From contig NZ_QQOA01000012.1 of the NCBI RefSeq assembly GCF_003443895.1, positions 1,294-65,293 of the forward strand: 64,000 nucleotides of DNA, written 5' to 3'. The stretch is from Paraburkholderia phosphatilytica (GTDB taxonomy: Bacteria; Pseudomonadota; Gammaproteobacteria; Burkholderiales; Burkholderiaceae). The notes under the pieces were generated by a model, which worked only from the letters and a program-made list of their open reading frames with translations, was not told where the DNA came from and ran no database searches. Positions 9,381 to 18,801 of this stretch are shown in pieces; positions within the stretch are counted from its first letter, which is position 1; each line of letters opens with the position of its first letter. A program made the position numbers and the translations under genes.

Positions 9381-10178
9381 TCAGCGCGCGCCGAACACGT
9401 CCCGATAGCAGCCATACATCGACATCACGATCAGCGCGCTGACGAGCGGCGTGACGACGAGACCACGCGCGAGCATCGGCAGGACCGGCGCGAGCAGCGC
9501 ATCGGCGGCGATCGCGGCCGCGTACACGAGCGCGACGGGCCAGTTGCGCAGCATCGCGCGCAGGCTGGTCGCAAGCGCCTCGACGGGTGACAGGTTGTGC
9601 AGCACGACGAGCGCCGGCGCGAACCACACCGCCGACACCGCGACCGCATAGAACGGCACGCTGACGAGCGGTTCGAGCGCGTTCGACGCACCGTTGTGCA
9701 CGCCGTACACGATCGACAGATGATGTGCGCCGTTCGCGGCGACGGACGCGGCCACCGTCGTATGGAACACGGCGAGCGGCGCGAGATAACCGATGCCCGC
9801 GAGCGCCGCGCCCGTCAGCCCCACGGCGGACAGCGCGTTGCGATGGCCGCCCACAGCTTCGAACGTTTCCGCGAGCGTCCACGGTCGCGCATTGCGCGTG
9901 CGCTCCTGCATCAGCATCAGACCGCCCATGACGACCGGCACGATCAGCGTCGCGAAGAGACGCAGCGGCGGCGCGAGTTCGAGCAACGTCGCGTAGTCCG
10001 CGCACGCGAGAATCGCGGCGAGCCACCACAGCGGGTGCGTGCGCGCGATCGCGAAACCGTCGGCGAGCCAGGCCGGAAAACGCAGCACGCTGACCGCGCG
10101 CCCATCGGGATACGCGAGACCGTGCGCGTGCGCCGCGCGGCCCGGGTTCATCGTGCTGGCAAGCGAATGCAGATTCAT
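9381..10178 (-). CDS. BPSS1780-family integral membrane protein
   Basis: A 265-residue membrane protein with about six hydrophobic segments and no catalytic motif. It resembles the conserved BPSS1780-type membrane proteins of Burkholderia. The start ATG at 10178 follows AAGGAC at a good distance; the same frame stays open far upstream, antisense to the next gene, and that part was discarded. Function unknown. It lies downstream of, and on the same strand as, the PadR/DUF1700 pair. Confidence 0.8.
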   Translation of the reverse strand: MNLHSLASTMNPGRAAHAHGLAYPDGRAVSVLRFPAWLADGFAIARTHPLWWLAAILACADYATLLELAPPLRLFATLIVPVVMGGLMLMQERTRNARPWTLAETFEAVGGHRNALSAVGLTGAALAGIGYLAPLAVFHTTVAASVAANGAHHLSIVYGVHNGASNALEPLVSVPFYAVAVSAVWFAPALVVLHNLSPVEALATSLRAMLRNWPVALVYAAAIAADALLAPVLPMLARGLVVTPLVSALIVMSMYGCYRDVFGAR

Positions 10179-10258
10179 GACCGTGTCCTTTTCAGCGAAT
10201 GAAGGAATCGAGGGAACCCGACATCGAATGAGTTGAAGCGCGCTGGCGACTGAGCCGT

Positions 10259-11506
10259 TCAGGCCTGGCCGCCTTCCAGCCGCTCCGTGATGCTTTCGAT
10301 CTGGCGCCGCACGTAGCGCACGAGGCCGCGCCACGTGAAGCGTGTGAGCCACACGCACAGCCACAGGCCGAGCACGCCGGCGATGAGCATCGCGAATCCG
10401 TACAGCAGCGTGCCGATGCTCGAACCATGCGGACCGATGATCAGCATCCGGTCCGAACCGCTTTCGATCGTCATGTGATTGCGATCGATCTCGACCGAAT
10501 CCGAACCGCTGTGCACCGACAGATGACCGCCGCCGTGACCGCCCTCGACGAACGAGATGCGCTGGTCGCCATCGCGGATGTCCCACGCCATCGCATGCGG
10601 ATCGCTGCCGATACGCGCCACGGACACCTTGTCGCCGTGGTCCGTTTTCAGATCGAGCGCGACGACGTCGGCGCGCGGGATCGACCACGTGTCGCCGGTG
10701 ACCGTGAAGAGACTGCGCACGTCGCCGACGGATTCGATCTTCAGCTGGCCGTGCACGTTCTTGATGTCGATCGGGCCGCCGCTCGTCACCATCGATACGC
10801 GCGTGCCGGGCTGCGGACGCAGCTCGAAGCGCTCGCCGACGACCTTGAAGTCGACGATGTGCGTGGTCGACAGACGCGGGTCGTCGGCGCTCACGGCGGA
10901 TGCGGTTGCGGATGCGGTTGCGGCCGCACTCGCGCCCTGCGATGCGCCGCTTGCGCTCGACGCTGCATCGGACGCCGCATCGGCATCCTCGGCCCGCTGT
11001 TCGTCCTGCTGTTCGGCCTGCTGTTCGGCCTGCAGCCTCGCGAGATCCCGCGCGCGATGATGCGAACTCTCGAAGCTGAACGGAATCGCGTGGAACGACG
11101 GCCAGCCGAACAGCTGATGGCTGCCGAGCAGCAGTACGGTGGCAAGCCCCGCTACCGTGAGCGCGGACGACACTACATAGCCGATGGTCAGAAACAGCAG
11201 CCAGAACATGAACGGCATGAGCAGCAGCAGTTGCAGCAGTCCCATGCCCGCGATCGACACGAACACGCGCATCAGGTTGCCGAACGAGCGGCGCGACTCC
11301 CACTGGCGGAAGGTGGCCTGCGCCCGCAGTTCGCGCGCGAGCTTCACCGGGTCGCCGAGCGCGGCGATCACGTCGGCCTCGCTGCGTCCCGCTGCGAGCG
11401 CGTCGCCGATGTACTCGCGGTAATCGGCGACGATCTCGTCGACCGCCGGCTTCGGCAGGCTTCGCAGTTCATGCCGCAGCCGCTGGATGAATTCGTCCTG
11501 CGTCAT
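10259..11506 (-). CDS. DUF1700/HAAS-domain membrane protein
   Basis: A 415-residue protein. Residues 1-60 (FIQRLRHELRSLP to VIAALGDPVKLA) match the HAAS/DUF1700 helical domain. Two or three membrane segments follow (about 80-135), then a low-complexity Ala/Ser/Asp/Gln stretch (about 160-205), a beta-rich region like DUF4097 envelope domains (about 210-340) and a last membrane helix near 370-395. The gene overlaps the upstream PadR gene by an ATGA. PadR-DUF1700 pairs are common and are thought to sense envelope state. The exact role is unknown. Confidence 0.85.
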   Translation of the reverse strand: MTQDEFIQRLRHELRSLPKPAVDEIVADYREYIGDALAAGRSEADVIAALGDPVKLARELRAQATFRQWESRRSFGNLMRVFVSIAGMGLLQLLLLMPFMFWLLFLTIGYVVSSALTVAGLATVLLLGSHQLFGWPSFHAIPFSFESSHHRARDLARLQAEQQAEQQDEQRAEDADAASDAASSASGASQGASAAATASATASAVSADDPRLSTTHIVDFKVVGERFELRPQPGTRVSMVTSGGPIDIKNVHGQLKIESVGDVRSLFTVTGDTWSIPRADVVALDLKTDHGDKVSVARIGSDPHAMAWDIRDGDQRISFVEGGHGGGHLSVHSGSDSVEIDRNHMTIESGSDRMLIIGPHGSSIGTLLYGFAMLIAGVLGLWLCVWLTRFTWRGLVRYVRRQIESITERLEGGQA

Positions 11507-11844
11507 TGCGTATCCCCTGGTTCGGTTGGCAGGCCAGGCAACCCCAGCACGCCGTTCACTTCATCGACGAAACTGCGCCATTCGTCTTCCATCTCCGCGA
11601 GGCTCGAGCGGCCCGCCGCGGTGAGCGAGTAGTACTTGCGCGGCGGCCCGGAGTTCGACTCGACGAAATACGTCGACACCCACGCCTCAGCCTGCAGCCG
11701 GCGCATCAGCGGGTAGATCGTGCCTTCGCTGATTTCCATCGTTTCCGACAGCGTCGACACGAGCTCGTACGCGTAGCTGTCGCCACGAGCAAGGACGGCG
11801 AGCACGCACATATCGAGCGTTCCCTTCTTGAGCTGGGTCTTCAT
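11503..11844 (-). CDS. PadR-family transcriptional regulator
   Basis: A 113-residue PadR-type winged-helix repressor. The sequence KGTLDMCVLAVL, YAYELVSTL, EGTIYPLMRRL and RKYYSLTAAGR follows the PadR fold end to end. It is the first gene of a PadR-DUF1700 unit (4-base overlap) and probably regulates itself. A perfect 12-bp inverted sequence pair lies just upstream (see 11875 and 11959). Confidence 0.93.
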   Translation of the reverse strand: MKTQLKKGTLDMCVLAVLARGDSYAYELVSTLSETMEISEGTIYPLMRRLQAEAWVSTYFVESNSGPPRKYYSLTAAGRSSLAEMEDEWRSFVDEVNGVLGLPGLPTEPGDTQ

Positions 11845-11874
11845 CCGGTTCCATCGTCAGTAGTAAGCAAAGCA

Positions 11875-11886
11875 CAGTACCTTGCT
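11875..11886 (-). promoter_or_regulatory. Candidate PadR operator, copy 1
   Basis: Minus strand GCAAGGTACTGT, 30 bases upstream of padR. It is flanked by GCAAAG and CTTTGC, which form an inverted repeat around it. The identical 12-mer occurs again in the opposite orientation at 11959-11970. Confidence 0.5.
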
Positions 11887-11958
11887 TTGCACGAATGCTG
11901 GATGCAGCTTGTTCCGCAACATCGTGAGCCGAACTGTAGCAGCCGGTATTGTTTTATG

Positions 11959-11970
11959 CAAGGTACTGTT
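11959..11970 (+). promoter_or_regulatory. Candidate PadR operator, copy 2
   Basis: Plus strand GCAAGGTACTGT, a perfect inverted copy of the element at 11875-11886, embedded between two direct copies of TGTTTTATGC (11951-11960 and 11968-11977). It faces the rightward efflux operon. It may let the same regulator act on both sides. Confidence 0.45.
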
Positions 11971-12070
11971 TTATGCACGCTTCCGGGCGCCTCGAAACCC
12001 CGTTCGGGATACGTGCCGTCATGCATTTTTCATAATCGATAGTTTGCTAACGAATGTTTCTGCCCCTAGA

Positions 12071-12622
12071 ATGGCGCCCATGTCATCGATCCATGGCCTG
12101 CGCCTCCTCGTCAGTAGTACGCTCGTGCTTGCGGCTCGCAAGTGGCGCCGCACGAGTCATGACATTTTGTCTGCGTATAACGTGTCGGAGGCATGCGCGA
12201 CGCCTCTGCTCACCGCGAACCGCCTGGGCGAGGCGGTGCGCCAGGGTACGCTCGCGGACAACGTCGGGATCGAAGGTCCATCGCTCGTGCGGCTGCTGGA
12301 TCAGTTGTGCGCGGCGGGCCTGATGCGTCGCGAGGACGATCCCGCGGACCGGCGCGCGAAGACGATCATCGTCACCGAAGAAGGCCGCGCGGTCACCGCG
12401 CAGATGGAATCGGATCTGCTCAAGCTGCGCGCGCAGGTGCTGAAGGACGTGTCGCGCGACGATCTCGAAGCGACGTTAAGGGTATTGAAGGCGTTCGTGT
12501 CGTACGATGCAGTGAGCGCATCGCCTGAAGAACCGCCGCAGGCGGAAGCATCGCAGGAGCAGCAGGAACAGGATCACAGGCAGAAAGCGTTGGGCAAGGC
12601 TTCGTCCCGGGACAACGGATAA
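12071..12622 (+). CDS. MarR-family transcriptional regulator
   Basis: A 183-residue MarR-type regulator. The winged helix runs from about residue 30 to 120: LTANRLGEAVRQGTLADNVGIEGPSLVRLLDQL, then RREDDPADRRAKTIIVTEEGR, the DxRxx wing typical of MarR. The C-terminal 30 residues are Glu/Gln-rich. ATG at 12071 or 12080 are both possible; neither has a good ribosome-binding site. It precedes the FUSC efflux gene by 5 bases, so it most likely controls the efflux operon in response to an aromatic acid or a similar phenolic compound, as is usual for this arrangement. Confidence 0.88.
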   Translation: MAPMSSIHGLRLLVSSTLVLAARKWRRTSHDILSAYNVSEACATPLLTANRLGEAVRQGTLADNVGIEGPSLVRLLDQLCAAGLMRREDDPADRRAKTIIVTEEGRAVTAQMESDLLKLRAQVLKDVSRDDLEATLRVLKAFVSYDAVSASPEEPPQAEASQEQQEQDHRQKALGKASSRDNG

Positions 12623-12627
12623 CGCTC

Positions 12628-14745
12628 ATGGTCTACCCTTCGGTTCGCGACTGGCTGTTCTCGGTGAAGACCTTCGCCGCCGCGATGATCGCGCTCTATC
12701 TGGGCCTCGCGCTCGAACTGCCGCGCCCGTACTGGGCGATGGCCACCGTCTACATCGTGTCGAACCCGTTCGTTGGCGCCACCCGCTCGAAGGCGCTGTA
12801 CCGCGCGCTCGGCACCGCGCTCGGCGCGGCCGGCGCGGTGCTCGTGGTGCCGCCGTTCGTCGAGTCGCCGTGGCTCTTCAGCGTCGTCGTCGCGCTGTGG
12901 ACGGGCACCCTGCTCTATCTGTCGATCTCCGACCGCACCGCGCGCAGCTATGTGTTCATGCTGGCGGGCTACACGCTGCCGCTGATCGCGCTGCCCGCGG
13001 TCACGAATCCGACCATCGTGTTCGATCTCGCGATCACCCGCACCGAGGAGATCCTGCTCGGCATCGTGTGCGCGAGCATCGTTGGCGGTGCGCTGTTTCC
13101 GAGCCGGCTCGGACCGTCGCTCAGGGAGCGTACCGACGCTTGGTTCCGCGATGCGGCGCTCTATGCGACGCAGACGCTCGAAGGCCGCTTCGCGGGCAAG
13201 CCGATCGCCGCGTGCCGTCAGCGTCTCGCCGCGCACCTGAACGGCCTCGAGTTCCTGCTGAGCCAGCTGAGCTACGACCACGCGCATCCGGACGTCGTCG
13301 TGCGCGCCGAGGCGCTGCGCGGCCGCATGCAGATCTTCCTGCCGATCATCTCGTCGCTGGCCGACCCGCTCGCCGAACTGTTCGCGAGCAGCGAGCCGCG
13401 GCCCGACGGTTTCGATGCGTTGCTGAAAGACGCCGACGCGTGGATCGGCGCGGCGCCGGGCAACGACACGGGCGAGCGCTACGCGCAATGGAAGCGCACC
13501 GGCGACACATTGCGCGAGCGGATCGCCGCGCTGCAACCCGGTGCGCGGCAGATGAGCGCATGGCACGGTGCGCTGCTGTCGAACGCGCTGTTCCGGCTGC
13601 GTCAGGTGATCGATACGTGGGACGACTGCTGGACGCTGCGCGCGATCATCGGCGGCGACAGCGCACCATGGCGGCCGCGCTTTCGCCACTGGCGCCTCGG
13701 CGGCACCGCGCGCTATTTCGACCGCGGCATGATGCTGTTTTCCGTGTCCACGACGGTCGGCGCGATCGTCATCGCATGCGGCCTGTGGATCAGCTCGGGC
13801 TGGGCCGACGGCGCGAGCGCGGTGGCGCTTGCCGCGGTGGCCTGCTCCTTCTTCGCGGCGCTCGACGAGCCCGCGCCGCAGGTGTTCCGCTTCTTCCTCG
13901 CGACCTGCATGAGCGTCGTGCTGGCCGGCGTCTATCTGTTCGTCGTGCTGCCGAACGTGCACGATTTCGCGATGCTGGTCGTGATGTTCGCGGGGCCGTT
14001 CATCCTGGTCGGCACGCTGATTCCACGGCCGCAGTTCACGCTCGTGACCTTGCTCGTCGCGGTGAACACCGCGACTTTCATCAGCATCCAGAGCGCGTAC
14101 GACGCCGATTTCTTCGTGTTCCTGAACAGCAATCTCGCGGGCCTCGCGGGGCTGCTGTTCGCGTTCGTCTGGACGCGCATCACGCGCCCGTTCGGCGCCG
14201 AGTTCGCCGCGGCGCGCCTGTTGCGCTCGAGCTGGGCCGATGTGGCGCTCACTGCTTCGACCGAACCGATCGAGGACCAGCGCAATCTCTACGCGCGGAT
14301 GCTCGACCGGCTGATGCAGCTGATTCCGCGCCTCGCCGCCTCCGACGAAAACCGTCATCCGACCACCGAAAGCTTCCGCGATCTGCGCGTCGCGCTGAAT
14401 GCGCTCGACCTGCGCCGAGCGCACCGCAAGCTGCCGGGCGACGTGCCCGCCGCGATCGAGGGCGTGCTGGCCGGCGTGCATACGTACTTCAACGATTGCG
14501 CGACGAGCCGCAAACGCCAGCCAGTGCCCGCTGGCCTGCTCGCCATGATCGACACGGCGATGCAGCGCGTGCTCGAACAGGCCTTCGCCGCGGGCGACGC
14601 GACGGATACGCCGTCGGTCACGCTGCGCCGCCGGCGCCGCGAGGCGATGCACGCGCTGGTCGGCATGCGGCTGTCGCTGTTTCCCGGTTCGTCGTCAGCG
14701 CCGCCTGCCGCGCCCGTCGCGTCCACCGCGCAACCCGGAGCATGA
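12628..14745 (+). CDS. FUSC-family efflux transporter (fusaric acid resistance / AaeB type)
   Basis: A 705-residue inner-membrane pump subunit. Two hydrophobic blocks (residues about 15-165 and 370-525), each with five or six membrane helices, flank a cytoplasmic region, the duplicated layout of AaeB/FusC. The opening FSVKTFAAAMIALYLGLALELPRPYWAM is typical. With the DUF1656 protein, HlyD-type adaptor and NodT-type outer-membrane factor that follow, it should form a complete efflux system for aromatic acids. Second gene of the operon, 5 bases after marR. Confidence 0.94.
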   Translation: MVYPSVRDWLFSVKTFAAAMIALYLGLALELPRPYWAMATVYIVSNPFVGATRSKALYRALGTALGAAGAVLVVPPFVESPWLFSVVVALWTGTLLYLSISDRTARSYVFMLAGYTLPLIALPAVTNPTIVFDLAITRTEEILLGIVCASIVGGALFPSRLGPSLRERTDAWFRDAALYATQTLEGRFAGKPIAACRQRLAAHLNGLEFLLSQLSYDHAHPDVVVRAEALRGRMQIFLPIISSLADPLAELFASSEPRPDGFDALLKDADAWIGAAPGNDTGERYAQWKRTGDTLRERIAALQPGARQMSAWHGALLSNALFRLRQVIDTWDDCWTLRAIIGGDSAPWRPRFRHWRLGGTARYFDRGMMLFSVSTTVGAIVIACGLWISSGWADGASAVALAAVACSFFAALDEPAPQVFRFFLATCMSVVLAGVYLFVVLPNVHDFAMLVVMFAGPFILVGTLIPRPQFTLVTLLVAVNTATFISIQSAYDADFFVFLNSNLAGLAGLLFAFVWTRITRPFGAEFAAARLLRSSWADVALTASTEPIEDQRNLYARMLDRLMQLIPRLAASDENRHPTTESFRDLRVALNALDLRRAHRKLPGDVPAAIEGVLAGVHTYFNDCATSRKRQPVPAGLLAMIDTAMQRVLEQAFAAGDATDTPSVTLRRRRREAMHALVGMRLSLFPGSSSAPPAAPVASTAQPGA

Positions 14746-14785
14746 CGCGCATGCACGCCACCCTTTACTCAGGATCCCGAACATC

Positions 14786-14995
14786 ATGATCGGCGAAATC
14801 GACGTCGTCGGCGTCTTCGTGCCAGCCATCCTGGTGCTGATGCTGATCGCCTACCTGATCAACCTCGGCATCCGCACCGTTCTCGCCCGCATCGGCTTTT
14901 ACCGCCTCGTCTGGCACCGCTCGGTGTTCGACCTCGCGCTGTATGTGCTGGTGCTCGGCCTCGTCGCTATCGTCTCTCATCGGATCGTCACTTGA
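14786..14995 (+). CDS. DUF1656 small membrane protein (AaeX-like)
   Basis: A 69-residue protein with two membrane helices and the opening IGEIDVVGVFVPAILVLMLIAYL characteristic of DUF1656, the small component between the pump and adaptor genes in AaeXAB-type operons. Its TGA overlaps the TTG start of the next gene (TTGA). The precise role in the pump is not known. Confidence 0.92.
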   Translation: MIGEIDVVGVFVPAILVLMLIAYLINLGIRTVLARIGFYRLVWHRSVFDLALYVLVLGLVAIVSHRIVT

Positions 14996-16017
14996 AAAAG
15001 ACCTGGTTCTCCGTCGGACAGATCCTGCTGACGCTCATCGTCGTCGTGATCGCCGCGCTGGTGCTGTGGAAACTCATCAGCTACTACATGTATGCGCCGT
15101 GGACGCGCGACGGTCACGTCCGCGCCGACGTGATCGAGGTCGCGCCCGACGTGTCTGGCCTCATCACGTCGGTGCAGGTGGTCGACAACCAGCCGGTGAA
15201 GCGCGGCCAGGTGCTGTTCGTGATCGACCAGGCACGCTACTCGCTCGCGCTGCGCCAGGCGCAAAGCACGCTGCAGCAACGCCGCGCGACACTCGAACAG
15301 CGGCGCGCAGCACTCCTGCAGCGCCAGGCGACGCTCGATCAGGCACGCCGCGAAGATACGCGCAACCGCGGTCTCGGCAATCTGGTCGCGAAGGAGACCA
15401 ACGAGGAAAGCCGCACGAAGGTCGAGCAGGCTCAAGCCGGGCTCGCCGAGGCGCAGGCTGCGATCGCCGACGCGCAGGCGGCCGCCGCCGATGCGCAGGT
15501 CGCGATCGACACCGCGAGCCTGAACCTGCAGCGCACGACGATCGTGAGCCCGGTCGACGGTTACCTGAACGACCGCGCGCCGCGCGTCGGCGAATACGTC
15601 GGCGCGGGCCGCGCAGTGCTGGCGGTGGTCGACATGCATTCGTTCCGCGTCGACGGTTATTTCGAGGAAACCAAGCTGCGCGGCATCCATATCGGCCAGC
15701 CGGTGGATATCTCGGTGATGGGCGAGCCGAAGGTGCTGCGCGGCCACGTGCAGAGCATCGTCGCGGCGATCGAGGACCGCGACCGCCAGCCGAGCTCGAA
15801 CCTGCTGCCTAACGTGAATCCGGCGTTCAGCTGGGTGCGGCTCGCGCAGCGGATTCCGGTGCGCGTCGCGCTCGACGAAGTGCCCGACGATTTCCGCATG
15901 ATCGCGGGGCGTACCGCGACGGTGTCCGTGCGTGAACCGGCACGGCAGCAGAACGCGACGGGCGCGGCGAGCGGCGCATCGGGCGCAAGCGGCGCGTCCG
16001 CAGGCAATCCATCATGA
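14992..16017 (+). CDS. HlyD-family membrane fusion protein (AaeA-like efflux adaptor)
   Basis: A 341-residue periplasmic adaptor. A single N-terminal membrane anchor (about 8-30) is followed by a biotinyl-lipoyl half-domain (APDVSGLITSVQVVDNQPVKRGQVLFVID), a coiled-coil hairpin (about 85-175) and a beta-barrel. The start is an unusual TTG at 14992 overlapping the previous stop; the next in-frame ATG would delete the membrane anchor. The last 25 residues are a Gly/Ala/Ser tail. The protein links the FUSC pump to the NodT channel. Its stop overlaps the NodT start (ATGA). Confidence 0.93.
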   Translation: MKKTWFSVGQILLTLIVVVIAALVLWKLISYYMYAPWTRDGHVRADVIEVAPDVSGLITSVQVVDNQPVKRGQVLFVIDQARYSLALRQAQSTLQQRRATLEQRRAALLQRQATLDQARREDTRNRGLGNLVAKETNEESRTKVEQAQAGLAEAQAAIADAQAAAADAQVAIDTASLNLQRTTIVSPVDGYLNDRAPRVGEYVGAGRAVLAVVDMHSFRVDGYFEETKLRGIHIGQPVDISVMGEPKVLRGHVQSIVAAIEDRDRQPSSNLLPNVNPAFSWVRLAQRIPVRVALDEVPDDFRMIAGRTATVSVREPARQQNATGAASGASGASGASAGNPS

Positions 16018-17549
16018 GCGCACGCAACCTCGCGCTCGCTCCCGCCCTCGGTGCCGTCATCGCGCTCGCGGGCTGCATCAACGTCGGGCCGAACTACTCG
16101 CTGCCGAAAGACGCCGCCGTGAACGCGCTGCTCGCGAACGGTCCGATCGCCGGCGCGAACGAAGCGCCGGTGTCGCAACAGCCGGTGCCCGCGAAGTGGT
16201 GGCGGCTCTACGACGATCCGGTGCTCGACAGCCTCGTCGAAGCCGCGCTCGCGTCGAACACCGATCTGCGCGTCGCGACCGCCAATCTCGCGCGGTCGCG
16301 CGCGGCGCTCGAAGTCGCGAACGAACAGGGCGGCTTTTCCGGCAAGACCTCCGCCGCGTTCGCGCGCGCACAGGAGTCCGCCGAGCAGTACCTGCTCACC
16401 GAGAAGCTGCCGGTCGTGAACGAAGGCGACATCGGCATCAACGTGTCGTACGAGATCGACCTGTTCGGCAAGCTGCGGCGCGGCGTCGAGGCGGCGAAGG
16501 CGGACTCCGAGGCAACCCAGGCCGCGGCGGATCTCGCGCGCATCACGGTGGTCGCCGACGTCGTGCGCGCGTACGTGCAGTCGTGCGCGGCCGCCGAAGA
16601 GCTCGCCATCGCGCAGCAATCGCTCGCGCTGCAGAACCAGCGCGTGGGGCTGACCAGGCGCCTGCGCGACGCGGGCCGCGGCAACCAGCCGGACGTCACG
16701 CGCGGCCAGACCCAGGCGGATACGCTCTCCGCCGACATTCCGCGATACATCGGCGAACGCAGGCTCGCGCAGTACCGGCTCGCGATGCTGCTCGCCCGCG
16801 CGCCGTCCGACCTGCCGGCCGCCGCGCTCGCGTGCGCCAGGCCGCCTCCGCTGCGCCAGCCGATTCCGGTCGGCGACGGTGCCGCGCTGCTCAAGCGCCG
16901 ACCCGACGTGCGTGAAGCCGAGCGGCAACTCGCGGCATCCACGGCGAGGATCGGCGTCGCCACCGCCGCGCTGTATCCGTCGATCAGCTTTGGCGCGTCG
17001 GCGGGCTTCACCGGGGTGCTCGAGGACATCCCGACCAGCCCCACCGCGCGCTGGGAATTCGGCCCGCTCATCAGCTGGAACTTCCCGATCAACGGCCAGC
17101 GCGAGCGCGTGAAGGAATCCGAGGCCGCGACGAGCGGCGCGCTCGCGCACTTCGACGGCGTGGTGCTGAAAGCGCTGCGCGAAACGCAGTCGAGCCTCGC
17201 GACCTACGCCGCCGACTCCGCTCGCGACGACGCGCTGCACACGGCGCGGCGATCGGCGGCGCAATCCGCCGACGAAACGCACCGGCTCTATACGGCGGGC
17301 CGCGAGTCGTTCCTGTCGGATCTCGATGCGACCCGCACGCTGACCTCGGTCGATTCGCAAGTCGCCGCCGCCGACGCGCAGGTCGCGACCGACCAGGTCA
17401 ATCTGTTCCTCGCGCTCGGCGGCGGCTGGGAGCAGGACGATCAGGCGGCGAGCGGCGCGGGCGCATCGCTGCCGGTCGCAGCTGATGCGGGTGGATCGTC
17501 GCAAGCGACCGGCACCGGCATCGCACAACAGAAAAAGGGCGCGCCATGA
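16014..17549 (+). CDS. NodT-family outer-membrane efflux lipoprotein
   Basis: A 511-residue TolC-like outer-membrane factor. Residues 1-20 are a lipoprotein signal ending in LAG with the lipidated Cys21. Two OEP repeats follow (about 55-250 and 275-465), each with long coiled-coil helices. The tail is Ala/Gly/Ser-rich. Last gene of the marR-FUSC-DUF1656-HlyD-NodT operon. Confidence 0.93.
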   Translation: MSARNLALAPALGAVIALAGCINVGPNYSLPKDAAVNALLANGPIAGANEAPVSQQPVPAKWWRLYDDPVLDSLVEAALASNTDLRVATANLARSRAALEVANEQGGFSGKTSAAFARAQESAEQYLLTEKLPVVNEGDIGINVSYEIDLFGKLRRGVEAAKADSEATQAAADLARITVVADVVRAYVQSCAAAEELAIAQQSLALQNQRVGLTRRLRDAGRGNQPDVTRGQTQADTLSADIPRYIGERRLAQYRLAMLLARAPSDLPAAALACARPPPLRQPIPVGDGAALLKRRPDVREAERQLAASTARIGVATAALYPSISFGASAGFTGVLEDIPTSPTARWEFGPLISWNFPINGQRERVKESEAATSGALAHFDGVVLKALRETQSSLATYAADSARDDALHTARRSAAQSADETHRLYTAGRESFLSDLDATRTLTSVDSQVAAADAQVATDQVNLFLALGGGWEQDDQAASGAGASLPVAADAGGSSQATGTGIAQQKKGAP

Positions 17550-17642
17550 ACGCGCGGCATTGACGGGGGCAACACGCGGCGCACGGCGCGCGTCGGCCCG
17601 ATGGCCGGCGGGCGTCCGTGAACCGGATGGTACGGAGTACGG

Positions 17643-18653
17643 ATGGACACGCTGGAAAACATGCGGATGTTCGTGCGGGTCGTCGAAGCGGGCAGCTTCA
17701 CGAAGGCCGCGTCCCAGGCCGATGTCGGCACTGCGCAGGTGTCGCGGTCGATCGCCGATCTCGAAGCGCGGCTCAACACACGGCTCCTGCACCGTACGAC
17801 GCGACAGATGTCGCTGACCGAAGCGGGCGAGCGCTATCTGCACCGTTGCGAACAGATCCTGTCGTATATAGACCTCGCCGAAGCGGAAGCCGCGGGCGCC
17901 ACCGCGATGCCGTCCGGGCGGCTCCGCGTGCACAGCACCAACGGCTTCGGCCAGCACTATCTCGCGCCGCTGATCGCGCAGTACTACGCGCTCTACCCGG
18001 ACGTCGCGATCGATCTCGTGCTCGCGCAACGGATGCCGGACATCATCGAGGAAGGCTTCGACGTGTCGATCGTCGTCGCGCGCGAGCTGCCCGATTCCGC
18101 GCTCGTATCGCAGCGCATCGGCGCCGCGTTCACGATCCTGTGCGCGTCGCCGCACTATGTGGCGAGATGCGGCCCGCCGCTCACGCTCGACGATCTGAAC
18201 CATCACACCTGTCTGCATCTGCAACTGCCCGACATCGTGCCCGGCGAATGGATCTTCGAGACGCACGAGCGCGACGCAGCCGCCACGGTGTTCCGCCACC
18301 GTCACACGACGCCGCTCACCGTGAACGTCTCCGAAGCGCTCGCGGAGACGATCCGCGCGGGTATGGGTATCGGACCGCTGCCGCTGTCGGTCGCGCTGCC
18401 GAGCCTGCGCGACGGCTCGCTCGTGCGCGTGCTGCCGCAATACCGGCTGCGCACCAACAACGTGTACGCGCTGTACGCGTCGCGCCATTACCTCGACGCG
18501 AAGATCAAGACCTTCGTCGAATTCGTGCGCGAGCACGCGCCGCGCATTCTCGAGGAACAGGAGCGGGAGCTCGCGCGCTTCGACGCGGCGAGCGGCGCCG
18601 GCACCGACACCTCGGCGACGGCGGCCGGCCGGGAGCGGATCTCGGGGCGGTAG
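17643..18653 (+). CDS. LysR-family transcriptional regulator
   Basis: A 336-residue LysR-type regulator: N-terminal winged helix (residues 1-60, FVRVVEAGSFTKAASQADVGTAQVSRSI) and a type-2 periplasmic-binding-like effector domain (about 90-295). The last 35 residues are Ala/Gly/Thr-rich and not conserved. It stands 93 bases after the efflux operon on the same strand, so it may be cotranscribed or have its own promoter. A role in regulating the efflux genes is possible but unproven. Confidence 0.92.
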   Translation: MDTLENMRMFVRVVEAGSFTKAASQADVGTAQVSRSIADLEARLNTRLLHRTTRQMSLTEAGERYLHRCEQILSYIDLAEAEAAGATAMPSGRLRVHSTNGFGQHYLAPLIAQYYALYPDVAIDLVLAQRMPDIIEEGFDVSIVVARELPDSALVSQRIGAAFTILCASPHYVARCGPPLTLDDLNHHTCLHLQLPDIVPGEWIFETHERDAAATVFRHRHTTPLTVNVSEALAETIRAGMGIGPLPLSVALPSLRDGSLVRVLPQYRLRTNNVYALYASRHYLDAKIKTFVEFVREHAPRILEEQERELARFDAASGAGTDTSATAAGRERISGR

Positions 18654-18801
18654 CACAACGGCGTGGCCCGACAGAAGGCGGCGTTTCAAAACCGGCGTTC
18701 GTCATCCGTCTTGCCCAGTGAGGAGCGCCGCCTGTGGGGTTAGCCCCGCGTCAGACGCCCCTCGCCGCCCCAGACTCACCCGACGCACGTGGAGGTACGT
18801 C

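Noticed and set aside
10179..11303. N-terminal extension of the BPSS1780-type protein
   Set aside because: Antisense to the DUF1700 gene; a good ribosome-binding site marks the ATG at 10178.
12574..14652. 692-codon minus-strand frame opposite the FUSC gene
   Set aside because: Shadow of the FUSC transporter, with biased His/Arg/Glu composition and no start context.
15657..18689. 1010-codon open frame on the minus strand across the efflux adaptor, NodT and LysR genes
   Set aside because: Antisense artefact of high third-position GC; Arg/Ala-rich, no domain, while the plus-strand genes are clear families.
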